DNA of 29,277 nucleotides, from positions 1 through 29,277 of the forward strand of contig JADJYK010000008.1 in assembly GCA_016719815.1 (NCBI GenBank). The letters are read 5' to 3'. This document shows, piece by piece, positions 1 through 10,561 of this stretch (its first letter is position 1; each line of letters begins with the position of its first letter). The notes beneath the pieces are model-generated. The model did no database searches, was not told where the DNA came from, and saw only the letters and a list, made by a program, of their open reading frames with translations. This DNA comes from Chitinophagaceae bacterium (GTDB lineage: Bacteria > Bacteroidota > Bacteroidia > Chitinophagales > Chitinophagaceae). The translations under genes were made by a program, and so were the position numbers.

Positions 1-195
1 ACTTCATGTCCGTTGTATCAGGCAACCCTAAATCAAGAAGTATTAAGTCAGGCGGATGATTGGCGGCCATTATAAGCCCGTCTTTTGCATTAACAGCAGA
101 GGTTACTTTGTATTGAATTGCGAATGCAGTGTTATTTCTAACAATGTACGCATTTGAGCCTCATCGTCTATTACCAGTATTTCTGCTTTGTTCAC
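1..195 (-). CDS. KdpE-like response regulator, N-terminal part, cut by window edge
   Basis: This is the receiver domain of an OmpR/KdpE-type response regulator that runs off the left edge. The minus strand reads VNKAEILVIDDEAQMRTLLE from a GTG at 195. The acidic pair DD and, after a frameshift near position 100, the phosphoacceptor context LILLDLGLPD are both visible. The GTG lies 3 bases after the stop of the upstream kinase gene, so the two form a tight two-component operon. The partner kinase is KdpD-like and kup is divergent next door, so control of potassium uptake is the likely role; that role is inference. The DNA-binding domain is outside the window. Confidence 0.8.
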
Positions 196-198
196 TTG

Positions 199-1266
199 TT
201 ATACTTTGATGATTGAGGTTTGTACAGGTATATGCATTACAAACTTTGCCCCACCCGTTAAGGTTCATTTTCCAGGCTCACCACTCCGCCCATAGCTTCG
301 ATCATCCTTTTTTACTATCGACAAACCCAGCCCTGTTCCAGTTTCATGGTTTTGTTTCAGCCGGTGAAAATTTCACGAACACATAATTGATTTCATCAGC
401 CGGAATCCCATGCCATTATCCTGTACGATTATTTCCAGTTTGTCTGTATAACAGGCAGCGCTTACACATATGATACAGGAGGAATCAGTATACCGGATAG
501 CATTTGCCAACAGGTTATGCAAAACAGTTTCCAGCATCCCCTGTATCCAGTTTGAAAAGCGGCAGTTGCAGGTGCAGGCTGATACTTATTTTCTGGAGCA
601 ACTTATCTTCTTCAGCCCGCCGAACCACTTCATAAATTATTTCGCCTATGTCGCACCAGTCTTTATTGGGTTTTAAAAGCCTGATTCTATACGGGACATA
701 TTGAGCAGGTTTTCCACCTGTTAGTTCAGCCGGAACGATGCTTTGGCAATCTCAGTCACCAGTTGCTGTTTGTCGTCTTCAGTAAACACGGGCAAATCTC
801 TCACTTGCAGGTTGTGGGTGGCGCCGATAATAGCAACAATAGATGCTTTAACTCATGCGATAATGAGTTAAGAAAGGTGTTGTACAACCTTCCTGCCTTT
901 GCTTTTTCCTCCCGCAGGCGGGCCAGCTTTTCCACCTGCCGTATTTTATGCAGGACCGCATTCACCATTGCTATAATGAAATACATTATCAGCAGAATGG
1001 CATCCTCCGTTGAGTCAACATGTATTGTGTAATGCGGCGGAATAAAAAGAAATCCCAGATAAAGCTGATAAAACAGCAGCAAGCAATACAGGAAATATTT
1101 CAAAGGAAATAGCAATCAGCGATACGGTAACGAGCAGCATCAGTGCCCTACACGGTAGCCCATGGGGCGTAAAAAGCGTAACAAAGAATGGAAACGGTAA
1201 AAACCAGTAACACACTGAAGATGTACTGTTTTTGAATGCTGATTTATTGCTGAAACGCTTTGGCAT
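199..1266 (-). CDS. KdpD-like sensor histidine kinase (DUF4118 type), frameshifted
   Basis: This is a membrane sensor kinase of the short Bacteroidota KdpD-like class, with no universal-stress domain. It starts at MPKRFSNK. Hydrophobic DUF4118 membrane segments follow (for example MLLVTVSLIAISFEIFP and later FLFIPPHYTIHVDSTEDA). Then come the phosphoacceptor H-box SLSHELK, the N-box HNLLANAIRYT, the G1 box DNGMGF and a G2 box that reads GLGLSIVKK once frames are joined. The end is MHIPVQTSIIKV. At least four indels break the frame, but the span (about 356 codons) fits a complete kinase. It is followed at once by the response regulator and sits head-to-head with kup, which suggests a K+ or turgor signal. 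Its target genes are not visible here. Confidence 0.85.
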
Positions 1267-1280
1267 AAACTATAATAGTA

Positions 1281-1288
1281 CAAAAATA
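1281..1288 (-). promoter_or_regulatory. -7 element TATTTTTG before the kinase gene
   Basis: On the minus strand TATTTTTG matches the Bacteroidota -7 consensus TAnnTTTG and lies 15 bases upstream of the kinase start codon. No clear TTTG -33 box was found at the usual spacing, so this is a partial match. Confidence 0.4.
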
Positions 1289-1390
1289 GACATGCTTTCC
1301 TGCGAGGCATAATAAAAAATTAGCAAAGATTTTATAAAGATTTTGACCACCAAAAGCTATGTTTTATGCTTTTATGTCACAAACCCATTC

Positions 1391-1398
1391 TAATTTTG
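1391..1398 (+). promoter_or_regulatory. -7 element TAATTTTG before kup
   Basis: TAATTTTG matches TAnnTTTG and ends 22 bases before the kup ATG. The word TTTTGACC occurs at 1342 and again at 1394, a possible regulator half-site repeated every 52 bases. No exact -33 TTTG was seen. The kinase promoter is divergent from the same 155-base region. Confidence 0.45.
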
Positions 1399-1420
1399 AC
1401 CATTAATTATGCTGTGAAAA

Positions 1421-3387
1421 ATGTCACTATCATTAAAAAAAGCCACACCTGCCGGGTTGCTCATCGCATTGGGAATTATTTTTGGCGACATCGGCACATC
1501 CCCGCTCTATGTTAATAATGCCATTATTAATGGAAAAGTTATTTCAGAAGAACTGGTTATCGGGGCCCTGTCCTGTATTATATGGACACTTACACTTCAA
1601 ACCACCATTAAGTATATATAATACTTACTTTACGAGCCGACGAATAGGGTGAAGGAGGTATATTTTCTCTGTTTTTACTGGTTCGCCGCAGAAAAAAATG
1701 GCTGGTGCTGCCTGCCCTGCCAGGCGGTGCTGCTTAACTGTCCGATGGGCGGATGATAACCCCGCCGATTTCCGTTACCTCCACTATTGAAGGATTGCGG
1801 CAGGTGTGCGGCATTGTACACATCAGCCAGTGGACTATAATATATATTGTAATTGGCATTCTTACTGTTCTGTTCTTTCTGCAGCAGTTTGGTACCGCCT
1901 TTATGAGCCGCTTTTGGGCCATTATGCTTATCTGGTTCACGATGCTGGCGCACTGGGGTTGGTAAACCTGTTTTCGGGCTGTCTGTCCTCAAAGCTCTCA
2001 ACCCGTATTATGGCATAAAACTACAGTTTACCTATCCGAAGTTTTTTATATGCACGGTGTGTTTCTGTGTACGACAGGGGCAGAAGCACTTTATTCTGGT
2101 TTGGGGCACTGTGAAAATGGAATATCCGTTATTCATGGATACTGGTAAAATCTTGTCTTATTCTCAATTACGCTGGGTCAGGCGGCATGGATGCACTATC
2201 ATAATGGAGATATGATAGCTGCTGGAAATGATTGAAAAAGGTTCAACCCGTTTTATGGAATAATACTTGGTTGGTTCTTATATTTCGGAACCGTCGGTAC
2301 CGCAGCCGCGGCTACCATCATTGCCAACCAGGCTTTAATATCCGGGTCCTTCACGCTGGTAAGTGAAGCGATACAGCTTAACCTGTGGCCTAAACTTAAA
2401 ATTAATTATCCAACAGGAAACAAAAGGCCAATTGTATGTGCCTGCTGTAAATACATTGCTGTTTGCAGGGTGTATAGGCGTTGTGCTGTTTTTAAGAAAG
2501 CTACTAATATGGAAACCGCCTATGGATTGGCCAATTACTGCCACTATGATAGCCACCTCTATGCTGTTTGCTAATTACCTTGTGCTGCACAGAAGAAAAC
2601 CGGTTGCTGTTATATCTCTATCTTTTAAGTGTATCTCACCATTGAGTTTGGTTTCTTTTAGGCAAATGTTGAAAAGTTTCCACACGGTGGGTATGTAACC
2701 CTGGTGGTTGGAGGCTTGTTATTTATTGTAATGTATGCCTGGTTCAGGGCACGGAAAATTAAAAACAGATATGTAGAGTTTGTGCGGCTTGAACAATATA
2801 TTCCTAAAATACAAGAACTGAGTAATGATAAATCGGTACCCAAATATGCCACACATCTGGTATATCTTAGCAGTGCCGATAATACAAGGGAGATAGAACA
2901 TAAAGTAATCTATTCCATACTGAACCGCAAACCCAAACGGGCCGATATATACTGGCTGGTGCATGTGAAACACTCGATGATCCTATACACAAGAATATAA
3001 AGTAACGCATATTATTCCTAACGACATTATACGGGTTGATTTTCGCCTTGGATTCAGGGTGCAGCCACGCATCAATTGCTATTCCGCAAAGTGGTGGAAG
3101 ATATGGTGGAAAACAGGGAAGTGAATGTGAGAAGCCGTTATGAAAGTCTCGAAAGGAATAATGTAATCGGCGACTTTTCATTTGTTGTAATGGAAAAATA
3201 CCTGAGCCAGGATAATGAGTTGCCGTTCTTCGAAAGAATTGTAATGAAACTATATTTCTGGCTGAAAGAAGTCAGCTTATCAGAGGAAAAAGCATTTGGG
3301 CTTGATTCGGGAAATGTAGTGGTGGAAAAGTTTCCGCTTATTGTTTCGCCGGTTGCAAACCTGCGGCTGAAAAGGGTTACTGAATAA
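1421..3387 (+). CDS. kup: Kup/Trk-type K+ uptake permease, multiply frameshifted
   Basis: Kup is a single-polypeptide inner-membrane K+ (probably K+/H+) importer. The N-terminus carries the family signature GIIFGDIGTSPLY. Joined frames give LTLRAD, GEGGIFSLF, ADGMITPPISV and then a run of hydrophobic segments. The hydrophilic C-terminal domain starts near 2700 and runs to LRLKRVTE. The span of about 655 codons equals the family's normal 620-660, so little or nothing is missing apart from single-base indels. At least seven frame changes are needed, at roughly 1615, 1700, 1950, 2250, 2400, 2690 and 2975. Stop TAA at 3385-3387 abuts the ATG of a small membrane ORF. The divergent KdpD/KdpE-like pair suggests K+-responsive expression. 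Confidence 0.9.
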
Positions 3388-3522
3388 ATGGAAAGCAAAA
3401 AAAATACTGTTCTTTCTGTATTGCTCATCGTGGCAGCATGGCTGTTTACCCTGGCAATAGTGGTAATTGTTTATTTCAAGGCAAAGCACCTTTTCTGCAT
3501 CGCTAAACAGCCAGCATTATAA
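3388..3522 (+). CDS. 44-residue single-pass membrane peptide downstream of kup
   Basis: The start codon follows the kup stop with no gap (TAAATG), which implies translational coupling. The peptide begins MESKKNTVLSVLLIVAAW, continues through an uninterrupted hydrophobic helix (about residues 8-30), and ends in a short tail with Lys, His and Cys. I do not recognise the family. By position and size it resembles small accessory subunits of K+ transporters such as KdpF, but I see no sequence similarity that would justify the name. Because this window has frequent indels, the last ten or so residues may be wrong. Confidence 0.5.
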   Translation: MESKKNTVLSVLLIVAAWLFTLAIVVIVYFKAKHLFCIAKQPAL

Positions 3523-3546
3523 GTAAAACCTGTACAAAACACTTTA

Positions 3547-3570
3547 ACCACCGAATAACGGTAGTTATTT
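3547..3570 (+). terminator. Weak hairpin after the kup unit
   Basis: ACCACCG and CGGTAGT pair at six of seven positions around a 5-base loop (3547-3565), followed by TATTTTTATT. This is a plausible terminator for kup and the small peptide gene. The rest of 3523-3824 is AT-rich and shows no gene or clear promoter. Confidence 0.35.
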
Positions 3571-3824
3571 TTATTCAGTTTTCAAATATTAATAAAGTAA
3601 TGAAACACAATGTACAAACCATCCGAGGGAACTGTTATCTTCGTGCCAACAATAGCCTAATTAAACTCATGCAGGGTTATGATATTTGGCAATATGAAGT
3701 TTGGTTCTTCTGCCCATCTTTGCAATGCTGAATAACAATCTTCTGTTCAGTTTCCTAATGGTTGCCTGCCTTTTTGAACCCCGTATTAAATCAATTTTAT
3801 GTCACAAAACTCTTCATTTTTACA

Positions 3825-5656
3825 ATGGAAACAGCCCCTGCCCGGGCAGAACTGGAAACATGGGTAAAACAGATGGCCTCTTTCATGGAAGCAAAAAACG
3901 TACACTGGTGCGACGGCTCCAAGGAAGAATATGATAACCTTTGTAACCTGCTGGTTCAAAAAGGCACATTTATTAAACTAAATCCTGAAAAAAGGCCTAA
4001 TAGTTTTGCATGCTTTAGCGACCCCAGCGATGTGGCCCGTGTAGAAGACAAAACCTTCATTTGCAGCCTGCGCAAAGAAGATGCCGGCCCTACCAACAAT
4101 TGGATGGAGCCCAATGATATGAAGAAAAACTGCAGGATCTTATGATGGGTTCATGAAAGGACGCACCATGTATGTTATTCCTTTCTGTATGGGGCCACTT
4201 GGTTCTCCTTTGTCAAGATATGGCGTGCAGATAACCGACTCTGAATATGTGGTGGTAAATACCCGCATCATGACCCGCATGGGACAGGAAGTAATGCCTT
4301 ACCTGCAGAAGAAAAGCTATGTAAAATGTATACATACTGTCGGTGCCCCGCTTAGCGGAGGCAAAAGACAACTTGTGGCCCTGTAACCCCGATGTTAAAT
4401 ATATTTCTCATTTCCCAGAAGAAAGGTTGATTATTTCTTATGGTAGCGGTTATGGCGGAAATGCTCTTATGGGTAAAAGTGCTTTGCCCTCCGTATCGCA
4501 TCTGTAATGGGAAGAGAAGAAGGCTGGCTGGCTGAGCATATGCTGATAATGGGTGTGGAATCTCCCTCCAACAAAAACTTACCTCGCCGCTGCCTTTCCC
4601 AGTGCATGCGGTAAAACAAACTTTCCATGCTTATTCCGCCAAAAGATTTTGATGGCTGGAAAGTAAGTACAGTGGGTGATGATATCGCCTGGATTCACAA
4701 GTCGGAAGATGGCAACCTGTATGCCATCAATCCTGAAGCCGGTTACTTTGGTGTGGCTCCCGGAACTAACTATAAGACCAACCCCAACGCCATGGAAACC
4801 ATCAAGGCCAACACCATCTTTACCAATGTGGCTGTAACCGCTGACGGAGATGTATGGTGGGAAGGAATGACTAAAGAAGTGCCTGACGGACTAACTGACT
4901 GGCACGGTAAACCATATGATAAAACAGCGGAAAACCTGCCGCCCACCTAACTCAAGGTTTACGGCGCCGGCTTATCAAAATCCGGCAATTGATAATGACT
5001 GGGATAATCCGAAAGGTGTGCATATTGAAGGATTTATATTCGGCGGAAGAAGAAGTACAGGAGTGCCGCTCGTATACCAGTCGTTTAACTGGAACTTTGG
5101 CGTATATCTCGCCACTACAATGGGCAGCGAGATGACTGCTGCTGCATTTGGTAGAAATAGGCAAGGTGCGCCGCGACCCATTCGCAATGCTGCCCTTCAT
5201 GGCTATCATATCGGCGATTACGTAAACCATTGGTTACAGTTTGGCCGTGACCTTCCAAACCCTCCACGGATTTTCGGTGTAAACTGGTTCCGTAAAGACG
5301 AAAACGGCAACTTCCAGTGGCCAGGGTTTGGTGATAACATCAGGGTGCTGAAATGGATTGTGGACAGGATACATGGTAATGCATCATCTGTTGAAAGTCC
5401 AATTGGCTGGATGCCCCGCTACCAGGATATTGACTGGTCAGGATTAGACTTCTCTAAAGAAGAATTCGCAAAAATTATGACAGTAGACCGTGAGCCAGGT
5501 AAGCAGGAGCTGCTCTCACACGAAGAACTGTTTGAAAGAATGTATGATAAACTGCCTAAAGAATTTTTCTTTATGCGTGAATTACTCCTTTCCGCTTTGT
5601 GGCGTTCTCCAGAACATTGGGGTCTGCAACCGGAAATCAGGATGACCTCTGGCTGA
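3825..5656 (+). CDS. pckG: Phosphoenolpyruvate carboxykinase (GTP), frameshifted
   Basis: This cytosolic enzyme converts oxaloacetate and GTP to PEP, GDP and CO2, the gluconeogenic entry step. The protein starts METAPARAELETWV. It carries KNVHWCDGSKEEYD, the substrate region GRTMYVIPFCMGPLGSP, and HTVGAPLSGGK. After bridging frames, the PEPCK-specific P-loop reads FPSACGKT. The C-terminal part includes FNWNFGVYLATTMGSEMTAAA and LLLSALWRSPEHWGL near the end. The span of about 610 codons matches GTP-type PEPCK, and the ATP-type enzyme can be excluded. Frame breaks lie near 4140, 4370, 4480, 4590, 4940 and 5160. An alternative ATG at 3799 is in another frame. The gene is probably intact in the organism. 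Confidence 0.93.
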
Positions 5657-5749
5657 TGGCTCTTGCTAATGAATACTTTTCCAGTGCGGCGGACTAGGGT
5701 TCGCCCCTGGAGAAAGGTTAAAATTATTGATGAACTGGAAATCTGTTTT

Positions 5750-7418
5750 ATGCCGGAATGGTTAGGTGATCTTTTTTACGAAAGCATCCATTGCACAATC
5801 CGTTGTTATTTATGGGCTGGTTATTGCTATTGGTATATGGCTGGGCGGATCAAAATTGCAGGAATATCGTTGGGTATACCTGGGTATTATTTGCAGGACT
5901 GCTTTTTCTTACCTGGGCATAGAAATAGATTCCGGAACGGAACATTTTATAAAGGAATTTGGTCTCATCCTTTTGTTTATGCAATTGGATTACAGGTAGG
6001 GCCCGGTTTTTGGGCTTCCTTAAAAAAGAATGCCATGACCAATAATTTGCTGGCATTTGGCATTGTAGCAACAGGTGTTTTTATCACAGTATTATTGTAT
6101 TTGCTTAGTAACAACAGTATCTCTGTAATGGCGGGTGTAATGAGTGGGGCCGTTACCAATACTCCTGGCCTTGCTGCAGCTCAAGCTGCCGTAAGAGACA
6201 TGGATGTAGCATCTTCCGACAGGTCGCTGATTACACTGGCATATGCGGTCGCATATCCGCTGGGTGTGTTTGGTATCATTGGCGCATTGCTCATCCTGAA
6301 GCGGATGTTTAAAAATAAACATTGAAGAAGAGCAGGAACTGCACCGCAAGCTAAGCCTCTTCAGAACCAACAGGCCAATATCCATGCATCTGAGCCTGGA
6401 GAACAAACAACTGGAAGGACAGCCGCTGCGCAAACTGTTTGAACTGCTAAAAGAACCCATCGTTGTCTCCAGAATGATGCATGACGGGGAAATTATTACT
6501 CCTACACCGGATATCACACTTTCTGCGGGGGATGTGTTACTCGTGGTAGCTTCCAAGCAGGAAATGGAACAACTGAAACTGCTGGTTGGACGAAAGCCCA
6601 ATAAATCTGAAAACAGCTAAGGGCAGCGACCTAATAGGGCCAGGAATATAGTGGTAACAAAACAAGCATTACACATAAAAGGATTGGAGATATTCCCCGA
6701 GTTGGAAGGACATGAGTTTACTTTTGCCCGCATCAACAGGGCTGGGATTGAAATGGTTCCGCATGGAGATATGTTTTTTCAACTGGGCGATACTGTAAAA
6801 GTGGTGGGGACGGAAGAAGAAGTAAAAATCGCAACTGAAATACTGGGCACCTCATTAAAGAAACTGGAAGTGCCCGACCTGGCACCCATCTTTATGGGTA
6901 TTGTGCTGGGTGTAATACTTGGTAGTGTGCCATTTTATTTCCCAAATATGCCGGTTGCGGTTAAAATTGGAATGGCCGGTGGTCCCCTGATTGTGGCACT
7001 GGCTCTCAGCCGGTTTGGCAACCTGCTTTACCTGAACAATTACACAACCAGCAGCGCTAATATGATGATCAGGGAGTTGGGTATTAGCTTGTTCCTTGCC
7101 AGTGTGGGATTGAGCAGTGGTAAAAATCTGTCGGTTGCATTTTCAGACGGCCGTGGGTGGGTATGGATTGGCATGGGAGTTATTATTACAGTAGTGCCAT
7201 TATTAATAATTGGTTTTATTGCCCGTAAGTATTTTAAGAAAACATATTTCGAGATATGCGGCTTGTTGTCTGGAGCTTCTACCGATCCACCGGCACTGGC
7301 CTTTGCTACAAGAATGACCAACAGTGATATTCCTTCGGTTACATATGCAACGGTATATCCGCTTACCATGATACTGCGGATAGTGGCGGCACAACTGCTG
7401 ATACTGCTGCTGATGTAG
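5750..7418 (+). CDS. AspT/YidE-family membrane permease with two TrkA_C domains, frameshifted
   Basis: This is an inner-membrane transporter of the aspartate:alanine exchanger (AspT/YidE) family. It has the usual order: a five-helix duplication domain, a central cytosolic pair of RCK/TrkA_C domains, and a second membrane domain. Visible landmarks are QVGPGFWASL, GAVTNTPGLAAAQ in the first half, two regulatory domains (about 6350-6620 and 6650-6870, the first ending near VLLVVASKQEME), then GVILGSVPF, ASVGLSSGK and LSGASTDPPALAFA. The start MPEWLGDLF is typical. The span of 556 codons equals the family norm. Frame breaks lie near 5775, 5870, 5970, 6315 and 6625. Substrate cannot be told from sequence; amino or dicarboxylic acids would fit the adjacent PEPCK. 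Confidence 0.88.
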
Positions 7419-7439
7419 CAACCTGTATTCTCTATTAAT

Positions 7440-7797
7440 CTACAACTTCTGTACAGCCTCTTTTAAGCGCTGTATAGTTTTTTTATCGTTACCCATGAAA
7501 ATATCTTTGTTAAGTATCACAACAGGCCGTTTCAGGAAGGTGTATTCCTGCAATATATACTGTCTGTAATCTTCTTCGTGCAGTTGTTTGTCCTTCATTC
7601 CCAATTCTTTGTACTTAAGTGCACGCCGGCTGAAAAGAGACTCGTAGCTGCCACTCATCTTTTCATTTCATCCAGTTGCAGGGAGTAATTTTTTCAAGTT
7701 TGATATCCTGCATGGGAATGCCAGTATGTTCAATTCTCGTTTCTTTAATAATAGCCTGACAGGTCGTGCAAGTTCCCGGGTGATACATTTTTTGCAT
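7440..7797 (-). CDS. ArsC/Spx-like thioredoxin-fold protein, frameshifted
   Basis: The N-terminal half reads MQKMYHPGTCTTCQ, with a CxxC in the position used by Spx/ArsC-family proteins. After one frame change near 7665 the C-terminal half continues SLFSRRALKYKELGMKDKQL and LKRPVVILNKDIFMGNDKK, the family's conserved end. Total is about 118 residues, normal for the family. It could be an arsenate-reductase-like or redox regulator protein; the sequence does not decide. It converges on the permease gene with 21 bases between, and no terminator is visible. Confidence 0.75.
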
Positions 7798-7923
7798 GGG
7801 CAGGTAAATTTTATGCAAATAAACGTAAAAGCAGCTATTGCCTGCTTGCTGTCGGCTACAGGTCACCAGCAACAAGTCTCTATTTCATTCCTTCCTTCGT
7901 AAGTTATCACCGGCAAATGTTAT

Positions 7924-7931
7924 TATTTTTG
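7924..7931 (+). promoter_or_regulatory. -7 element TATTTTTG before the nfuA-like gene
   Basis: TATTTTTG matches TAnnTTTG and ends 19 bases before the ATG at 7951. No -33 TTTG at standard spacing was seen. Confidence 0.4.
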
Positions 7932-7950
7932 CAACCTAATACCGTGAGTT

Positions 7951-8545
7951 ATGATTAAAACAGGCAATCCAATCATCAGTATTTATACAGAAATGACCCC
8001 AAATCCGGAAAGCATGAAGTTTGTAGCCAACAAACTCCTGTATCCCGGAAAGAGCATTGATTTCCCTGATGTGGCAAGTGCAAAGCCTTCGCCGTTGGCG
8101 CAGGAAATGTTGCATTTCCGTTTATACGGGCTGTATTTATTGCCAGCAATTTGTTACCCTTACCAAAACCGCCGAAACAGAATGGAGCGACGTAATACCT
8201 TCTGTGCGACAGTTTTTAAAAGATTACCTGGAAGAAGGTAAGGCGGTAATTAATGAAGAAGAGCTAGCCACCGTAAAACAGGAGAGCAGCAATACCGTAA
8301 GTGCCGATGATGAAGATGTGGTAGTGCGTATAAAGAATTGCTTGATAGTTATGTGCGTCCTGCTGTTGAAATGGACGGTGGCGCCATACAGTTTAAAAAA
8401 GCTACAATGCGGGAGTGGTGAACCTGATGATGCAGGGCAGCTGCAGCGGTTGTCCTTCATCAATGATAACATTGAAGGCAGGCATAGAGGTATGATGAAA
8501 AGAATGATACCTGAGGTAAAAGAAGTGGTGGCTGAAGCAGAGTAA
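7951..8545 (+). CDS. NfuA/NifU-type iron-sulfur cluster carrier, frameshifted
   Basis: This is a two-domain Fe-S carrier. The N-terminal Nfu domain starts with ISIYTEMTPNPESMKFVAN, and the C-terminal NifU domain holds the cluster-binding CxxC. That domain reads VRPAVEMDGGAIQF, then GSCSGCPSS once frames are joined, and ends VKEVVAEAE. About 198 codons is normal for this architecture in Bacteroidota. Frame breaks fall near 8100, 8330, 8400 and 8455. It delivers 4Fe-4S clusters to client proteins in the cytosol. A strong terminator follows. Confidence 0.88.
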
Positions 8546-8577
8546 GTTTAGTTTTTATTTGAGAGATACAGAAACAG

Positions 8578-8600
8578 AAGCGGCATTGTGCCGCTTTTTG
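8578..8600 (+). terminator. Rho-independent terminator
   Basis: AGCGGCA, a TTG loop and TGCCGCT form a perfect 7-bp stem (8579-8595) followed by a T run. It lies 33 bases after the NfuA-like stop. Confidence 0.85.
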
Positions 8601-8662
8601 TTGTTATGTATAATCCTGTTTATGCTGTAATTTCATGTATAGCTTTGCTTCATTGCTAGTAT

Positions 8663-9258
8663 ATGCAACACCGTCATCATCGCATCAGCTATTATATTAT
8701 TAACGGCATCACCATGTACAGGGTGTTGGCGGCACCCGGTATTGATGGCGCTTCTTTTACAGACAATGTCAGTTTGTTTAAGTGGTTACTGGTAATCAGT
8801 TTTTTACAGATTCGATTGATGGATTTCTTGCGAGGAAATACAAAGTAACCAGCAAGTTTGGCACAAGGCTCGATTCCATCGGGGATGATCTTACCGTATT
8901 TGCTGCCACATTGGGTTTATTTGTAGTACATCCTGTTTTTTATCCGTTCACATCTTATTCCGCTGGGAGCATTATTTGCACTGTTTCTGGTGCAAACGGG
9001 TTATGCTTTCTGGATGTATGGCAGGCCTTCGGGTTTTCATGCTTATATGGCCAAACTGGCGGCCATATCGCAGGCTATATTCCTTGTGCTGGCTTTCTTT
9101 TTACCACAACCTATTGTGTGGTTGTTTTATGTGGCGATTGGAATTACAGCACTGCAACTAAAGAAGAAATAATGCTGGTGAGAATGTTGCCGCAATGGCG
9201 TGGCAATGTAAAAGGCTTATGGTGGGTGTGCAGGGAACAACGGAAGCTAAATAAATAA
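8663..9258 (+). CDS. CDP-alcohol phosphatidyltransferase (PgsA/PssA-like), frameshifted
   Basis: This integral membrane enzyme of phospholipid synthesis transfers a phosphatidyl group from CDP-diacylglycerol to an alcohol. The complete family signature DxxDGxxAR(x8)GxxxDxxxD is visible as DSIDGFLAR, then GTRLDSIGDD. Hydrophobic segments flank it (FKWLLVISFF, VFAATLGLFVV, IFLVLAFFLPQPIVWLFYVA). The end LVRMLPQWRGNVKGLWWV is characteristic of the Bacteroidota members. About 198 codons. Frame breaks lie near 8745, 8800, 8960 and 9170. The start at 8663 is the best ATG but uncertain. The acceptor alcohol cannot be assigned. Confidence 0.85.
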
Positions 9259-9454
9259 TTGTGCAGAAGAGCTTCACTGTCATTTTCTTCGGTGTGGCAG
9301 AACAAGTCACGGCGCAATAATTTTTATAGATAATCCGTAATAAAAAATATTAATGTTTATCGGACCCAGACAGATCATCATTTGTGCCTCTTAAATACCC
9401 TGCATTTTCAAACATTAAAAAGCAAGTTTCTAAATCCCTTCTTACCTTTCCACC

Positions 9455-10409
9455 ATGAAAATACTGCGAATATACTCGTGGCTGCCAGCAGTGCTATTTC
9501 TCTAGCTGCCTGTAAAAGAGTTCGGATAGCAGCCCCACACCAACACCTATTCCACCAGTGGTGGTTGGCGAAAATGATCCTATTTACTTGGGTAATCCAA
9601 CCAATGCGCAGCCATCAGCCTCATATCCCGAAAATTATTTAAAAGACAACACTTACTATCGACTTGGCTACAGCAGCAGCCGTGCATACCTTTATGGGTA
9701 GCCTGGCACCTGCAGAGCGAAGATATGGGCAGCACTCCGCGACAAGATGATTTTCGTGCCGATGCGGTCTTCCTGCTGGCTGGTTTCGTGTTGAAGATGC
9801 CCACTACAACGGCACAGGTTTCGACAGGGGACACAATTGTCCGTCTGGCGACCGTACCACCACCGTGGCTGCCAACAGCTCCACCTTTCTGATGACCAAT
9901 ATGATTCCGCAAGCGCCCAAACCTCCAACCAGGGCCCATGGGGAGGGTTGGAAGATTATGTACGCAACACCCTTCTGAGGGGCAACAGCGAGGCTTACAT
10001 TGCCACCGGCAGCTATGGACGTGGTGGTTATAATGCCAACGGATTGCTGAATACTATTGCTGGTGGCAATATTACTGTGCCGGCCAAAGTATGGAAAGTG
10101 GTGCTGGTAATGCCAAAGGGTACAGGCGATTTGCCCGCATCGACCGCAACACCACCGTGCTTACCGTAACAATGCCCAACGATAACCGTCTCTACACCAC
10201 CAGCAATAAAACAGCATGGCGGGATTATCTCACTTCCATCACCAATGTGGAGATAGAAGCGAATGCATCAGGTGTGCTGCTAAACCTGTTTCAGGCTGTA
10301 CCAGACAGTGTGCGGCCCCTGCTGAAGGCGAAAGTATATCAATAAGGTTGACTGGTTACTAGTTCGTGAGGAAGTGACAGCTACTGTTACCGAACCCGTC
10401 AAAGCATAA
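9455..10409 (+). CDS. Secreted lipoprotein DNA/RNA non-specific endonuclease (NUC1 family), frameshifted
   Basis: The ATG at 9455 opens a signal peptide that, after a frame shift, ends in a lipobox-like SLAACKR. A low-complexity linker then leads into the catalytic domain. The active site motif DRGHNCPSGDRT (DRGH) and the metal-ligand region TNMIPQAP, followed by GPWGGLEDYVRN, identify a beta-beta-alpha-metal NUC1-type nuclease. The C-terminus VDWLLVREEVTATVTEPVKA is read after the last frame change near 10345. Surface tethering suggests scavenging of extracellular nucleic acid. At least six indels occur. No clear promoter was found in 9259-9454, which is AT-rich and otherwise empty. Confidence 0.85.
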
Positions 10410-10520
10410 ATAAAGAATTTGTTAGATAAAAAGGAGATGAAATGGGTTCTATAACTGTAAGGCTTAACAGGTTGTCCTTCTTACCCCCCTTTGGTGGTAG
10501 CTAATGATTTTACAAATGAA

Positions 10521-10554
10521 AAAGGGTTTCAAATTGTATTGTTTGAAACCCTCT
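10521..10554 (-). terminator. Terminator for the minus-strand tRNA
   Basis: GGGTTTCAAA and TTTGAAACCC form a perfect 10-bp stem around an 8-base loop (10524-10551). On the minus strand it is followed by TTTTTC. It sits 8 bases from the tRNA 3' end. Because of symmetry it may also stop the endonuclease transcript. Confidence 0.8.
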
Positions 10555-10561
10555 TTCCAAG

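Noticed and set aside
5663..5749. N-terminal extension of the permease (start at 5663)
   Set aside because: The residues are Arg-rich and unlike the family; MPEWLGDLF at 5750 matches the usual start.
6092..6601. Open frame of about 169 codons on the minus strand, Ser/Cys-rich
   Set aside because: It is antisense to the AspT/YidE permease and its regulatory domain; the composition is typical of a shadow frame.
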